A stretch of 64,000 nt of DNA from Hemicordylus capensis (lineage: Eukaryota > Chordata > Lepidosauria > Squamata > Cordylidae). The DNA lies in NCBI RefSeq assembly GCF_027244095.1, contig NC_069659.1:351144750-351208749 (forward strand), in the 5' to 3' direction. The position numbers were made by a program, and so were the translations under genes. Below are positions 33,323 to 46,784 of the stretch, piece by piece (within the stretch, counting starts at the first letter, position 1; each line of letters begins with the position of its first letter). The notes under the pieces were generated by a model, which searched no databases, was not told where the DNA came from, and saw only the letters and a program-made list of their open reading frames with translations.

Positions 33323-34672
33323 ATTCTGATCTTCTCCTTTTATCTTGCATCACTTCCAAATTACACGGCACCACCACCATGAAATTCTACTCATAGCGAT
33401 AAAAATTCCAACATCAGATTTAAAGATTTGTCCTGACCTCAAGGCAAATACATATTCTTGACTAATTATCCAAAGCCACATAAGAAGCATTTTATTGAAA
33501 ATAACCTAAAAGCAATGATGATCCAGCCTGAGTACTCTTGTTCCTTCACAGCTCTCTTCAGATAGACATGTAGTGGTTCTGCACTTCAGTAAGAATGCTG
33601 AAAGTTGTCCTAGTCTAAAATTTCTAAAATCATTTTGAATGGACTTATATGCTACTGTACAGGGAAGTATAGTATATACGGTATTATACAAAATTGTATT
33701 TTTAAGCATTTGACTAATTCTAGATTGCACAAGCACTTATGCCATACACTACAGCCATACATATCACTTCCCTTACGTTTCCACTTCAGTTACAGGTGGT
33801 AAGCCATTTTGGTCTTAGTTAAGCATTCAGACATATGTTTGAGGATCATGCTCCCATTCTAGGGGGCGGGGGAGACTTATGATGGCTGCAGGTTGTAGAA
33901 AGTACCTGATTTGGGCAAGTTTTAAAGAAACCCCTTCACTGGGTAAAGAGGAAAGTTTGGACAATGTGAATAGCCAAGGGGTGCAAAGCTTGGCTGACAA
34001 TAAAGCAGTGGTTACAGTAATCAACTAGCAGGCACTTTAAGTATTTAGAGAGTTAAACAAGTTGTTCTAGTAAGAACTAATCTTCCTTTCCTTTCATTAT
34101 CCCTACAACTGGACTAAATCTGGTTGAAACTGGTTAGACGGTCCACACGTTATCCCATTTGTGCCTCAAAAGTTTACATGTCCACCATCTTGAATTGGAA
34201 TGGACGACATCATAGACTATGCCACTGAGGTGTCCCTACAAGTGTACCCAATTTGGTTAATATTGGTCCAGGCATTGCCAAGTTGATAGTGATGGACATG
34301 CACAAGGAATGCCAGGTGATCTCATAAGCCTGCTGGAAAGTAGGCTAATAAATTGGTTTCTCTCTTGAGAATTTACAGTTGCCAGTTTACATCAATCTAC
34401 TCTACCACCTACCCAGAGGAAAGATGGTTGCTTGCTAGTTGCTGCTGCAGTTTGCTCATAGAACCCTTATCAAAAGCGTAAGTAGGAGCTACACAAAAGT
34501 AGCAAATGAAAATTCAACAGTGATTCCTGGTTCAGCACCCTCTAGGCAAAGCCAGCCACAAGCACTGTTGAAGACTTAATACATAAAGGAAATAGTGATA
34601 GCAGTGCTGTGAGAATGGGGGAGGCATTCCTTGGTGTCAGCAGACATTCTGACAAGTAACTCTTGTGGGGTC

Positions 34673-34805
34673 CAGTGTTCTCTGTAAGAGGGATTCCCAG
34701 ATATTGACTACAACTCCCATAATCTCCAGCTAAAGGCCATTGCACCTAGGGACTCTGGGAATTGTCATCAATAACATCTGGGAACCCCTCTTACAGGGAA
34801 CACTG
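34673..34805. mobile_element. hAT-type MITE with exact 8-bp target duplication
   Basis: Ends CAGTGTTCTCTGTAAGAGG and CAGTGTTCCCTGTAAGAGG (reverse complement), flanked by GTGGGGTC at 34665-34672 and 34806-34813. Confidence 0.85.
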
Positions 34806-34821
34806 GTGGGGTCCTTAAAGT

Positions 34822-34945
34822 AAGACTCTTCCCATTCCTTAACCACTTCTGAGAAATGTAGACCTACCCTGGGCTTTCTAAAAGCCCATCGAATGACTAC
34901 ATTTCCCAGAAATGGTTAAGGCATGGGAAGAGTCTTTTTAAAAAC
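34822..34945. mobile_element. Palindromic MITE-like element
   Basis: Arms AAGACTCTTCCCATTCCTTA (left) and AAGACTCTTCCCATGCCTTA (reverse complement of the right arm), about 40 bp each, lie directly beside the preceding MITE. The target duplication is unclear. Confidence 0.65.
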
Positions 34946-35365
34946 TATTCTTGTTCCATCCCTCCAGTGCACTGCAGACTATCTTGTTGCTTGTGTGGTG
35001 GACTGAAAACTCAAACCTGTTTTTAAATGCTCTTGAAAATCTCAAATCTTTTCTAAAATAATCAAGGAAGAAAGACCTGACATAACACCCAAGGGAGGGC
35101 ATTCCAGAGACAGGGGCCACAACTGAAAAGGCCAGGCCCTGTCAACCAAATCTGTCAGTAGACAGAGCAGGACATGTGATGCTAACTAGCAGATTTATAT
35201 ACCCCAACCCCAAGTCAAAGAGGTCTTTGAAGGTCAAAGTGAGCATTTTGGAATCAGATTGGCAAGTAATGAAGCTGCTACAGGATAGGTGCAACAACCA
35301 TGTAGCAAATAGCTCCTACAAGCATCCTCGTAGCAGCATTCTGCACTGACTGGAGCTTAGGGACA

Positions 35366-35662
35366 TTGGAAGTTGCCAGATACTGAGTAAGACCATAGGT
35401 CCATCTAGTTCAGTACTGTCTACACAGACTAGCAGTGGCTTCTCCAAGGTTGCAGACAGGAATCTCTCTCAGCCTTATCTTGGAGAAGCCAGGGAAGGAA
35501 CTTTCTGCTCTTCCCAGAGCGACTCCATCCCCTAAGGGGAATATCTTGCACTGCTCACACATCAAGTATCTCATTCATACACAACCAGGACAGACCCTGC
35601 TTAGCTAAGGGGATGTTATGCTTGCTACCACAAGGCCAGCTCTCCTTTCTAGACCAGCTCTC
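35366..35662 (-). mobile_element. tRNA-derived SINE, family B, variant form
   Basis: Its plus-strand complement carries CCATCTAGTTCAGTACTGTC and TACACAGACTAGCAGTGGCT, the body of the family whose typical head is a tRNA-like GCTCAGTGGTAGAGCA. Here that head is replaced by a segment (GACCCTGCTTAGCTAAGGGG) shared with 50110-50396. Confidence 0.65.
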
Positions 35663-35864
35663 CTCTCTTCTGAATAGTCTTCAGAAGCACACATTACAGT
35701 AACCTAATCTGGCTGTAACCATTGTACAGATGACTGAAGTCACATAAGTTTCTTCAAGTAGGGTTGCAGTTTGCATACTAGCCTTTTCTTAAAAGATCCA
35801 TCCTGATTACTTACCAGAAGCCAGACTCTTGTAGCAATGGTGGGGTGGGGGGCAGACTACTATT

Positions 35865-36060
35865 GAAAATTGGTATATAAATATTTGGAGATGTGCTCAA
35901 AACCATTTACACAGAAAAATAAGATGGTTCCCTGTCCCCACTGGGTTCACAATCTAAAAAATAAACATAAATTAAATATCAGCAACAGCCACTGGTGGGA
36001 TGCTGTGCTGGGTTGGATAAGATAGCTGCTCTCCCACTGCTAAACAGAAGATAATTGCTA
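35865..36060 (-). mobile_element. LINE 3'-end fragment
   Basis: Reversed copy of the GATTGTGAACCCAGTGGGGA / ATATTTATATACC family end. Confidence 0.6.
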
Positions 36061-36529
36061 TAAATGAGCAGTGGTTAACTGCCTCTCATGCTGGGAAAGG
36101 AGACCTGGGTGAATTGTGGGGTCTTCCAACACTTCACACAGACCTGGAGTACTATGCCTCTTTTCTGTAGCTGTTCCCATGTGGGTTGAATAATGGATGC
36201 TGAAGATACAAAGTTCTTCTGTATCATCTTCTTCTGCAGCTTTAACAGTTCAGATTCACTGCTATACAGAGCAATTTCAAGCAACTGATACAATCCGATA
36301 AGATCATGTAAAAACACTCCTCCTTGTGGCATATGTTCAGAACAGTGACCCAGAAAAGTTCCTAGAAAGATATAACTAGCCTTAAAAATAATCTAGATTA
36401 AGCCCGAGATAAATTTTGTTATTTTTAGCTTGTTTTGAGAAGCTTGTAACAGTGTATCACTACCATAAAGCAAAACAAAAATGAGGTTCCATTCAGGTTC
36501 AGTGTTTTTCAACTCTTTGGTTTATTTAT

Positions 36530-36752
36530 TTATTTATTTCATTTTACATCCGGCTCTTCCTCCAAGGAGCCCAGAGTGGTGTACTACATACTTAGGTTTC
36601 TCCTCACAACAACCCTGTGAAGTAGGTTAGGCTGAGAGAGAAGTGACTGGCCCAGAGTCACCCAGCTAGTTTTATGGCTGAATGGGGATTTGAACTCTGG
36701 TCTCCCCGGTCCTAGTCCAGCACTCTAACCACTACATCACGCCGGCTCTGGT
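36530..36752 (-). mobile_element. MIR-like tRNA-derived SINE
   Basis: A close copy of 29238-29440 with an (ATTT)n tail at its 3' end (36520-36540). Confidence 0.8.
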
Positions 36753-38224
36753 TCAGACAGTATGCAACTAGATCATTGAACTCAGGGGTTTGTGCCAAGG
36801 AAATGCAAGGCCTACACTCAACTTTTTCCATGACAATCTTTGGCTTTTAAATCAGCTTGCTCTTTCACAGTGCAATACTGTGGTCTTTCACTAAATAAAT
36901 CGGCATCTGATGGAATTGTGTCTTAAAACAGATTATGTCTACAGGAATTAGAATTGTGCAACTGCTGGCTCCTTGTGAGCTGCAGCCACAAGAATCAGCA
37001 ACTCTGTACCCGGAGCATGGGTGTGGCTCCCCTCCCATCCTCTTCATGAATCTAAAACCATTAGCGCTAGCAACAGAACCAGAAAGGAGGCAGACTAGGA
37101 ATCGCAACTGTAGCAGACTTAAGGATCTGCCTTCCACAGCTGCGTATGAACAGCTCTGTTGGCTTCAGGCTGCTCAGCAAAAATGAAGCTAACCAAAGCA
37201 GAGAGAGCAGCAATTAGTTTCACAACAGAAGTTTGGAACCCTGCAGCCAGTAGGAATGCAGCTAAGTTACTACTTTGAACAGGAGTTAGTTCTTAGGAAG
37301 TTATGTATGGAACATATTCATGCATGTGTAAAGAACAATTCATGCTTTCACATGGGCAAATTAAGAGTAGGGCAAAACCCAGCTCTATATTCAACATATA
37401 CAGTAAGAGGATCCTTTTAGTTATGGTGGCAATGTAAGTCATTTACACTACCAAGTCAAACAATTATCACCAATTTAAAAATAAAGTTTCCCATGGTCCT
37501 GTAAGTTTTAAGCATGTGGCTCACAATTCAGTAGTCTTTGTACCAGCAAAGAGGGCTACTTTTTATACTTATTTTCTAGTTTTAGAGAACAGCACAATAC
37601 ATTCTTTAATAGCTACTATCCTGTGTGCAGCTTGACATAAGGCAACAAGTTATGCTTGTGATTTAAGTTACTTGTAAACAAAGTGTACACATGTTCAAGA
37701 AGTAGGTGCTGGTACTTATGGGGTTACAAGTTTTTCTCATGAGTTGAATGTGAATTTGGTTCATAGTTCTAAATATGCATAATCTGAGAACTGAAAAATC
37801 TACAGTGCTCAAGTAGTTCAGAGGCCATGAAGTGAGGGTTCCTAGCTCCATCTTCTGGAAGTAGGGGTTAGATCCCAAGGTTTGCAACTACTTGCCAGTT
37901 CATTCTAGTATTCAGCCTATAAAATGGGCTTTATGGTAGTATTGTGTGCATCTATAAATGCTTGCCTTCAAAAAATAAGTGCTTTATTTAATATAACAAT
38001 GAGCGCAATACTAGTTCATGTATTCATTTCTAAGAGATAAATGCAGGCTTTCCATTAATATACTTGTATGAAATTTAGACAGCATTTTAAAAAGAGACCT
38101 TTAAAGATATGTTTTAACAAACAATCTACCACCCTGCTTGTAGCACACTTACCCTGGCCCAAAGCTCATGATCACATTTTTCAAAGTGCCTATAGAAGGC
38201 TGGGGAAGGATTCCTCCCAAAGGG

Positions 38225-38475
38225 CTCAATGATGTTGCTCCCTATCCAATGCAAGCATTCCTCCAGTGGTGATGGAGGTGATGATGATGAATTTACCTTA
38301 AGTTTCTTTTTAGGTCATGTCGTTAGCCTTTTGGGGACTGGGGACAGGGAACCGTCTTATTTATGTTTCTATATAAACCACTCTGAGAAATTGTTGGAAA
38401 AGATATACACATCGTGTTTTATTGTAAACTGCCCAGAGATGCGGGTTTTGGGTGGTATATAAATATGGCAAATAT
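38225..38475 (+). mobile_element. LINE 3'-end fragment
   Basis: Contains TTTTGGGGACTGGGGACAGG and TTTATTGTAAACTGCCCAGA, then GGTATATAAATATGGCAAA. Same family ends as at 31990-32113. Confidence 0.65.
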
Positions 38476-38639
38476 TTGAGCAGTGATGGTGTCAAAGGCA
38501 GTGGAAAGTCCATGAGTTTTACAAGAAATTATCATGCCTTGTGTCAGGTTCCTTCCCTGACACCCCTCTCAATTCCAGGGAGGTGATTTGTTTGTTTTTT
38601 AATATTGTTCTATGACAATTTAGTCTTCTGGGAATTTGT

Positions 38640-39290
38640 TCAGGGTTTGGTTGTGTGTGTTTTTAAAACGTTCCCTTGCTGCCACCATATAAGTTCTTGT
38701 TACCCTGCTCTCGGTACTCAACACCTTTGGCTACGTAGCCTTGCAAGCGCAGGATAGGTGTATGTTCAGGATATAAATGAGGATATAAACTTGAGGTATA
38801 AAAACATACACAAGAATAAGTTTATTATTTACCCATCAGTATAAAGGTCTCTGCAAAGCTTCTCTACCAAGTTACTAAGTACATCCCTGTTCAATTTGGA
38901 GTGTAACTTTTCATCTGGATAAAATGTAACATATAGGGGGGTGAGAACTGGGACAGAGGTAATTAAAACTGGGTTTGTAAACTTAGTGAGTTCTTCTAGA
39001 CCTTCTTGTCTGTTACTAGGAGCTGCCCAGAACACTGCTGGTTCCCCAGCCTCTACATATTCACTATTCAGGTTTCACACAACCCCCCGCCCCCCACAAA
39101 CACCCCAACCCATCTTTCAACCCTCAGCCCAAAACACCACCTACCCTCAGGCAATTAACTCCAACTCTTCACCTTCTCTCTGTCCCATCCACCTTTATTT
39201 CAAATCCCTCCCCCTCTGAACTTTCTGTGCCTGGTCACTAGGGTAATCATACACACTCACCCGCTCCTTTATATAATACATCCCATCACT
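38640..39290 (-). mobile_element. Possible LTR-element relic (fossil)
   Basis: On the minus strand a TATATAAAG-like box, a downstream AATAAA, and an end ...AGGGTAACA followed by TGGTGGCAGCAAGGGA suggest an LTR next to a primer-binding region. No internal genes are seen. Boundaries are approximate; the call is tentative. Confidence 0.3.
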
Positions 39291-40537
39291 ATAGTCAACT
39301 AGATCACATATTGGAACAAGATTACGCAGTACAAATTAGCCCTGCATTGAACTCTTAGATGCATGGAAAGTGCAAGGCTGTGCACCTGCAATAACTGAGT
39401 CAATGGCATTTATGCATACATACTCATACCATGAGCCATTTCAAAGTTGGGAATCAAGCTTATGAGGTGGTGTTCTAGGCCTCAGTTGACAAGCTCATGT
39501 ACAGAGCTGTTTTTGAACTTCTGCCCAACTCCGTATTAACCAGATTAGAACAGATTTTGATCACCACCTTTACAATGACATTTTTATTTCTTGAACAGTC
39601 CTAAGCCATGGGGACAGGTCAGACATGGCATTCTACACACAGTATTTTTGCAGTTGCGGTCTGCTGCCTTTGCAAGGTAACTTAACAGTTGGCTCATAAG
39701 TTGCTTGCTGTACTGCAGCAACTCATTTCTCCCTCAGAGGAGAAGGTCATCGTCCACAAAGGGTTGATTTCCACCACTCGCTCCCAGTAGACAGGAGAAT
39801 CTCAGGTAATAGGAAGTCTAGCTCAGCAAGCTCTGGGAGCTGGACCCCCAGTCCCTTCCTGTCTTGCAGGACACATCTGCTGGGGCGCCTGCCCCATTGC
39901 TATTCAGGATAAATCCTCTGCTTCTAATTCTCTTCAGGCTTCATTGGTGGGCATTCCTTCTTCTAAAAAGAGTAGGGTATGATTTAATTAATATTAATTT
40001 GATTGGCTTTCCCCTTCATCGACCTATTCCAGGTGGGAGAGACTTTGACTGGGTCACACTCCAAGGATCCCAGTACTGAGAAACAAGGCAGGGCCTGTAT
40101 TAAGGCTAAGGCCTTTAAGAGTAGCCACCATCTTTCCACTTCCCCTCAGCATGGGCCTGAGTTTGGAAACAGGAAAGATGTGGCCGCCATTAGAGGGAGC
40201 AAACAAGCCCAAAGCCCAAGCCCATCATGCAGACCTCCCATAGACAAAGCAAGCAGGTAAAGTACCACAGAAGTTACCTGTTGGTAAACTATCTGCACCT
40301 ATGAACTAAGATGAGAGTGTCATCTTCTGAGCTAAAACTCCAGTCTTATATTATTCTCCCCTGTAGTGCAGTTCTTCAAGAGCCAATACCTTTTCTGCAA
40401 AATGATGCTGTTCCTTTAGATAACAAGGTCTTTGTGTCTTGAATGCTTCTGTTTCAAAGTAAGAAAGCACACACTGGAAGCGGTATGAAAGCCAACATAC
40501 AATAGTGTTCTAGATCTACAAATTGAGGGATATTGTA

Positions 40538-40769
40538 AAGTAAAGTGTGCCATCAAGTTGATTTCGACTCCTGCCGCCCACAGAACCCTGTGGTTCTCTT
40601 TGGTAGAATACAAGAGGGGTTTACCATTGCCTCCTCCCATGCAGTATGAGATGAAGCCTTTCAGCATCTTCCTATATCACTGCTGCCCGATATAGTAGCA
40701 GCGAGGATTCAAACTGGCAACCTTCTGCTTGTTAGTCAAGCATTTCCCCACTGTGCCACTTAAAATACC
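40538..40769 (-). mobile_element. tRNA-derived SINE, family A
   Basis: Reverse-oriented full copy flanked by GAGGGATATTGTA (40525-40537) and GAGGCATATTGTA (40770-40782), a 12-of-13 target duplication. Confidence 0.85.
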
Positions 40770-40789
40770 GAGGCATATTGTAGGAGTTG

Positions 40790-43310
40790 GCAAATCCCAG
40801 TTACGAGCGAGCCACAGCACCTAGCAACTTAACCATGTTGCCTGGACTAGAATATTCAAGAGTTATTTAAGAAAATTATTTGTCCCAGGCAGCTCTGTTT
40901 CTGTTCTAACTATATTACTTGTAAAGGAGATAGAAAGAATCCCATTTGCCCTTTCACACCACAGTGTCCACTATCTAGCTCCTACATCCAAACAAAATTT
41001 GTCAAGGTCAGACTTACATAAATGTTATTTATCCACCAATCAGAAAAATGCTTCGATTTGCAGTTACCAACTTCCTACAGCCACTGCTGTTATTTTAACA
41101 GGTCTTTTATGCTAAACCATAAAACATAATCCTCACTAGAAGTATACACGTTCAGGAGGGAAAGCCAGTGCCAGGTGCTATTCAAGGTTCACCACATGTG
41201 CAAGTAGTTGGGAGGCAGCAGATTAGCCCCGACTTCTGCAAACTGTCACCTTAGTAAGCCAATTTTCTGATTAGAACCTGGAGCTTGTCACAACTGAGAA
41301 GCTAGCTCCTCATCCAGATCTACATTTAAAAAGCCATGTTGTATATTATGCACATGATACATGAAGCCACATTGCCATCATATTAGTCACTTGAACAGAA
41401 CGTGTGGATACCATGAATCTGTCTACAAAGAGCAAACAAAATTCGTATTTAAGCAAGGCAAAAATCACAGCAGAGAACAGATGGCAGGATTTCCCTTGAC
41501 ATATCCTGTTGCAAGACTACTTTGGAATATCTGATTTACAGGATGTTCTGAAGTTCAACCTCTACAGATAACCTTATCCTCATGCTGTGACAAATATGGT
41601 CAGAATTTAGGAGTACAGAACAAGCAGTAGACTGCTTTCCTCGGTCAAGACTGTTAAGCACTGCAAGCATAATTTGTGTAATGCAACTGGAAGTTAGCAA
41701 ACATCTTTCTCTTGTATGAATATTGACATGTATGCATACCATACCTATTAAGCCTTTTTACCCAATTCTAATGAAGAGCCTTTAAACTTGTTTTCCTAGA
41801 CTATGCCTGAGCAGCCCAAGTTCAGAATACTTAATGAATCACACACTTCGCTGTTCCAAACAATGATTGGCAACAATGAATTAAAAGACATCTTGATAGG
41901 ACATTTAAAATTCAGCATGACTGTTATTTGTGGTCCTAAGACTGCATGCTAAATTACAGAAACAACTGGATAAACACCACTTATAAAATGCTGCAGAGGC
42001 TGGTTTAAATTTAATCACTACAATACTGATGTAGTATAGGCACCTAGTGAGTCATGTCTATTGGCCTAGTTTTAAGCACTGGAAAAGACACCATTAGATA
42101 CTTTTTGCATTAACCAGTAATGCAGAAAAGTAGCCTCTTTCACTGCTCTCACACACAGCTATTTATGGTTCAGCCCCTTGATTCTCAAACTGCTTACTAC
42201 AGTGGAAGCCACTGCCATCTATTCAGAGCATTTTTACTTGTGAAGTAGTAGACACCTTTCTACCGAGAAAATGAAGCAGCTGCTTCCTTAGCTGCCACAA
42301 TCCAAATACCCCGGTTCTGTGGTTCAAGGACTCCAAGGTCAGTGGTATGCAAGTTAGAAAGACAGAACCTTAAATTCAGAACATGGAGTTTTGGAGCAGG
42401 GCAATACCACCAATTATCTGGCAGACCACAGCAAGTTCCATTTAGCCACCACTTCATATGATGCCTCAACTGCTATTTAACCCAAAAGAAACAAGCACCA
42501 CTCCTGCAAGTGGATCTGTCCAACATAAGCCATCAGAAACTTCAACTGCTTGAGATAGCCAAACAAATGTCCTTCACTGAAATACAGAACCATTTCATAA
42601 CCAAGGTAACATTAGCAGAGAGTAAAGTGAGAGATAACTACTACTAACCATCATACTAGAAGTAGCTCTGAGTAGAGAGCTCAATCAAAAGCAAAGATGT
42701 TTGCTGAAAAAGCCTATTAGTATGGCCAGTTAACAGCCACACTACAATGGCATTTAAGATTAAGTTAATGCTAGTATCAGCATTTCTTCTAAGTCAATAT
42801 TCTAAGTATTCAAGTTCACAGAAATCAGCTCAGGTCACTGCCAGATCTATGCAGCAAGAACTGAGTCATGATTGGTGTTTTCCCAAATTCTAACATCTGA
42901 GGCACACTTGCCCAAATCAAAAGTTGCAGAAACTTAAACCAGTAAGAGGCTTTAGTGCAAGAATCCATCTCTTGTCAGGAATCCTAGAATTACTCCTCAT
43001 GCAGACACAGCTAGTAGCAGTTTCCCCTGTGAGTGGGTGGTTTGGGCTCACGTAGGAGTCACTGTTTGAGCTGCTTGCTCAATACCAATAGGCTTTTTTT
43101 AAACCCTCAAAGGGGATTTAAAAGAAAAAATACACGAACACAATAGGAGATAAACCTTTAAAACTAAAATCTAACCTTTTAAAGAAACCTGAAGGCCTAT
43201 AGAGGCCTTCACCTGGTATCAAAACAAGAGAAGGATCAGCAAACCTCCCAGGGGACAGTATTCCAAAACTCGGGGCACAACAGAGGAAAACATATTACAG
43301 GTCAAAACCC
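40790..43310. other. AP2M1 intron 1 segment without visible features
   Basis: AT-rich and non-repetitive by eye. No coding signature or repeat family was recognised on either strand. Confidence 0.5.
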
Positions 43311-43312
43311 AT

Positions 43313-43500
43313 TAGGAATGTGCAAATCAATTCTTTCAAGTACAAATCAATTTGTACACAAACCTAGAAATTTGGGTGATTTGGACAGAACAAATCACCC
43401 CTGTGGTCCACTGGCTAAGTTTGGGTCCAAACTGAATCGTGCCAGATTCAATTCAAATCGATTCAAGATTCAGATTCCTCCTATTAATTTCCCCAGATTC
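43313..43500. mobile_element. Probable AT-rich member of the TAGGRATGTGCA hAT group
   Basis: Begins TTAGGAATGTGCAAATCAAT and carries internal inverted motifs (CAAATCAATTTG, GGTGATTTGG / CAAATCACC). The start resembles the termini of the two foldback elements. The other end was not found. Confidence 0.4.
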
Positions 43501-44103
43501 CCAGCTTTCATTTTTTTAAAAAGCTACGCTCTAGCCCTTGTAGAAGTGGAGTTATGGAGCAAAGTGTGTTGTTACTATTATTTTTCAAGTGTTTTGATTC
43601 TTTGAAGTATAATAACTTTTCCTCAATGAATCCCTAGGAGTATTCGTTACACATCTTCATTTCTTCTATTCATTTTTACTGTCTTTGGACAGTGCCAATT
43701 GTCAACTGCCATGTGCCAACTACACCCTCCTCACACCCACAAGGCAGTGGGGTACTACTCAGTTTACGTTCTAGGGATTTTCTGAAGTGTTGAGACCAAG
43801 GTGGCGGATCTGGAGAAGCTCAGAGACAGAGAGGCATGCGGACGAGACCTTCAGGGACATGGCTGAGACATCGCACCCCAGGGCTGATAGCTCCTCTGCT
43901 CTCAGGGAGAAGGTCTCAGGCAAGTAAGACATTCGTTTGAGGAAGAGGGAAATGCTCCTTTAGAAGGGACCCCTCCTGTGGAAGATGAGCCCATATCCTC
44001 TCGCACAAGGGACACTCCTCCGGGGGTGGGGGCCTCCTTGTAGTGGGTAATTCGATCATTAGAGATATAGAGAGATGGAAGGTAAGGAAAAGCTTTATTA
44101 CGG

Positions 44104-44640
44104 TCAGAGACCAGCATAAAATATCATATACATATTGGTACTAAAGGGACTTCTGTGGTTTGGGGCCTCCAGTTGATTGAGATATGCTGCAGGAAAAGCA
44201 GAATATCTGAGCCCGCCACTGATATAAAGTTTTGGAACACTGCTGAGATCAGTTTGATGCTCAATGTCTGTGATGTGCTGCTTGATGGTTGCTTTTGCCT
44301 GATCATAACCCATGTTGAGCAAGGACTTGGGGGAGAGGCCCAGGATAGCCATTTTAGCCTCACTTGTCTGAATCCAACTAGATTGATAATCATCGTGTAG
44401 GGTTAGAGGAGCAAGTCGAGTTGGGCGAGAGGATAATCGGAGCCAGTAACAGAGAGTGGTCACCCACACCCTAGCCTCAATCTTGATCAGGCCTGTCTCT
44501 AGGCGCAGTGTGGCATTAGACACATTGTAGCACACGGAGTGCTGCCATCAGGAATTTAGATTGTACACGTTCTAAAGTTGCAATGTTAGGAAAGGGACCC
44601 AACTGAGCACCACAGAGGAGCTGAGCAAGTGGCTTAGCTA
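44104..44640 (-). mobile_element. Non-LTR retrotransposon pol C-terminal fragment
   Basis: An open minus-strand frame contains CVSNATLRLETGLIKIEARV and WVTTLCYWLRL, the end region of a LINE-type polyprotein common in reptile genomes. A hAT MITE relic abuts it at 44643. It is not a host gene: no start context, no introns, and it is repeat-like. The LINE clade is uncertain. Confidence 0.6.
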
Positions 44641-44642
44641 TG

Positions 44643-44817
44643 AACAGTTCTGAGTGTGCACACGCTTACACGTTTTTAAATGTCTGCTCAGTTAATTTTA
44701 GATCTTGCTCAGGCCCCACTCTGAATGCATGTGAACACACTGCCTTGATACTGCTACCCAGAACAAAATTCATTCTGCACACAGATGAAAAAAATAGGAG
44801 AGAACACTGGTCACAGA
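44643..44817. mobile_element. hAT-type MITE relic
   Basis: Reverse-oriented relative of 33135-33322 (shared TTCATTCTGCACACAGATGA and GAGAGAACACTG). Confidence 0.6.
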
Positions 44818-45865
44818 CAAGCTGGTTACCAACTTTGCAGGTAGGTTCCACATTAGGTGTACTTGTCCTACATGAACTTTGGTAAGTTATATATAAATAT
44901 TTGTTTGTAGTAGCCGTTTCCAATTGTGGCTCCCTCTCTTGGGGCAGGGGTGTAAGGGGGCCACCGTGTGAATGCTTTGTAAAGATCTGCTTAAATTACT
45001 GCACATTTCAATGAGCAATTGTTCAGCCATAAAACCCATGCACAACCATAGTTACTATGACAGGTGTTTCAGGCAGATAACATAATACATGGCAGAAAAA
45101 GCCTCCACCTTGTTGGCAAAAAGCATGCTTGAGGCAGTGTCTCCTTTCAGCAGCAGATAACAAAAACCATACTAAAGCACAAACTGAAGTAATAATTTGT
45201 TGCGTTAACAAAAGCACAAACTGTGTCCAAGAGAAATATGCACACAGAAGATAACTATGCATCACTGAGATCCATAGTCTTTTATAGCTTCTTGTCGAGC
45301 AGCTACCCAGCAATCCTGCACAACAGCAAGACAAAATATATTGCTAAACATGCATATTTCCACCTTAAAGAATTTAAACTGGACCTTTGTCACCTCAAGC
45401 AGTCTAATCACCAAAGAGTCACCCTCCCCGACACACACCCCTCTGTTGGGCATTGACTAAGATTGCCTTTGGCACTGACTTGCTCAAGGCTTATTATGGA
45501 CACAGGACTGACAGCAGTCCATGCTTCCACACACTCCAAGCTAGAAAAAGCACTTCCTTTTGTAGCCTTGGTCAACAGTACACCTGGTTGAAGCCCGTTA
45601 TTCCTGGCATCCAGCCAATGAAACGGAATACGCTTTGGAATCAAAAAGTTTTTCTTTTCCTTGCACTCAATGCACGCCTACCCTGACTGACAGTTAATTC
45701 AAAATCCTCACAGACAGGATATGACACACCACACACAGGGGAGGAAGGAAAAGCAGGCAAAAAGGCCACAGCACAGCAGAACAAGTTAGCCAATATTGTA
45801 ATACACACCACCTCTTCTGAGCTGCTAAAAAGCACTCAGAGTCTGTTCCCCCGCTTAGCAATCAA

Positions 45866-46003
45866 AGAAGCAGGAGAAAGGGCATGCCCTCAACTCCTCC
45901 CTGTGGCTTCCAGCAGCATCTGGTGGGCCACTGTGCGAAACAGAATACTGGACTAGATGGGCCTTGGGCCTGATCCAGCAGGGCTGTTCTTATGCTCTTA
46001 AGA
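45866..46003 (+). mobile_element. CR1-type LINE 3' end
   Basis: GGGCATGCCCTCAACTCCTC, CTGGACTAGATGGGCCTTGG, ending in CTGTTCTTATG. Confidence 0.75.
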
Positions 46004-46297
46004 ATCACTGCAACACCATCTTAGCTTGACCAGACTGACAGCACCCAATGAAGAATCCTATGAAGTAGCCAGCTTACCACATAACCCCAAATCTCAGTGG
46101 TTTTAGTCCAACGTTCTCAGAGATGTTGCATCGTCCATGTCCCATGTAGAGGTTTACATTACAAGCATTTGTATAATCTAACACTCTGGGGCCTAAACGA
46201 TGCCCAGGAAGCAGAGAGCAACTAAGCTTCCTATTTAAATAAAGAGACCTAGATTCACACACATTTCTACCTCAAGCTCAGGAGTGGTCTACATCAG

Positions 46298-46422
46298 GCA
46301 AAGCCATCCAGAAGCTCTCCAGCTGTTTCTGGACTAGAATTCCCATGATCTCCAGCTACAGTTTATTGCAAGTTGGGGTTATGAGCATTATAGCCCAACA
46401 ACAGCTACAGAACCTCAGATTG
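46298..46422. mobile_element. hAT-type MITE relic
   Basis: TCCAGCTGTTTCTGGACTAG ... TAGCCCAACAACAGCTACAG, a semi-palindrome containing the AATTCCCATGATCTCCAG core common to this MITE group. Confidence 0.6.
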
Positions 46423-46434
46423 AGTATAGACCAA

Positions 46435-46675
46435 TACCGAGTTATACCTGGCACAGCAGGGAAATGCTCGACTAACAAGCAGAAGGTTGCTGGTTTGACT
46501 CACCACTGATACCATATCAGGCAGCAGTGATATAGGAAGATGCTGAAAGGCATCATCTCATACTGCATGGGAGGAGGCAATGGTAAACCCCTCCTGTATT
46601 CTACCAAAGAAAATCACAGGGCTCTGTGGGTGCCAAGAATAGAAATCAACTTGACAGCACACTTTACTTTTACCT
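46435..46675 (+). mobile_element. tRNA-derived SINE, family A
   Basis: A full copy flanked by AGTATAGACCAA at 46423-46434 and 46676-46687, an exact 12-bp target duplication. Confidence 0.85.
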
Positions 46676-46784
46676 AGTATAGACCAAACGGTAGTATTTC
46701 TCCAGGGTTTCTTCCCAGCTCTGCCTTGAGAGGCACAAGACAACCACTCCTCCTTATACAGCATCTCCTCCTCCTCCTCATCAA

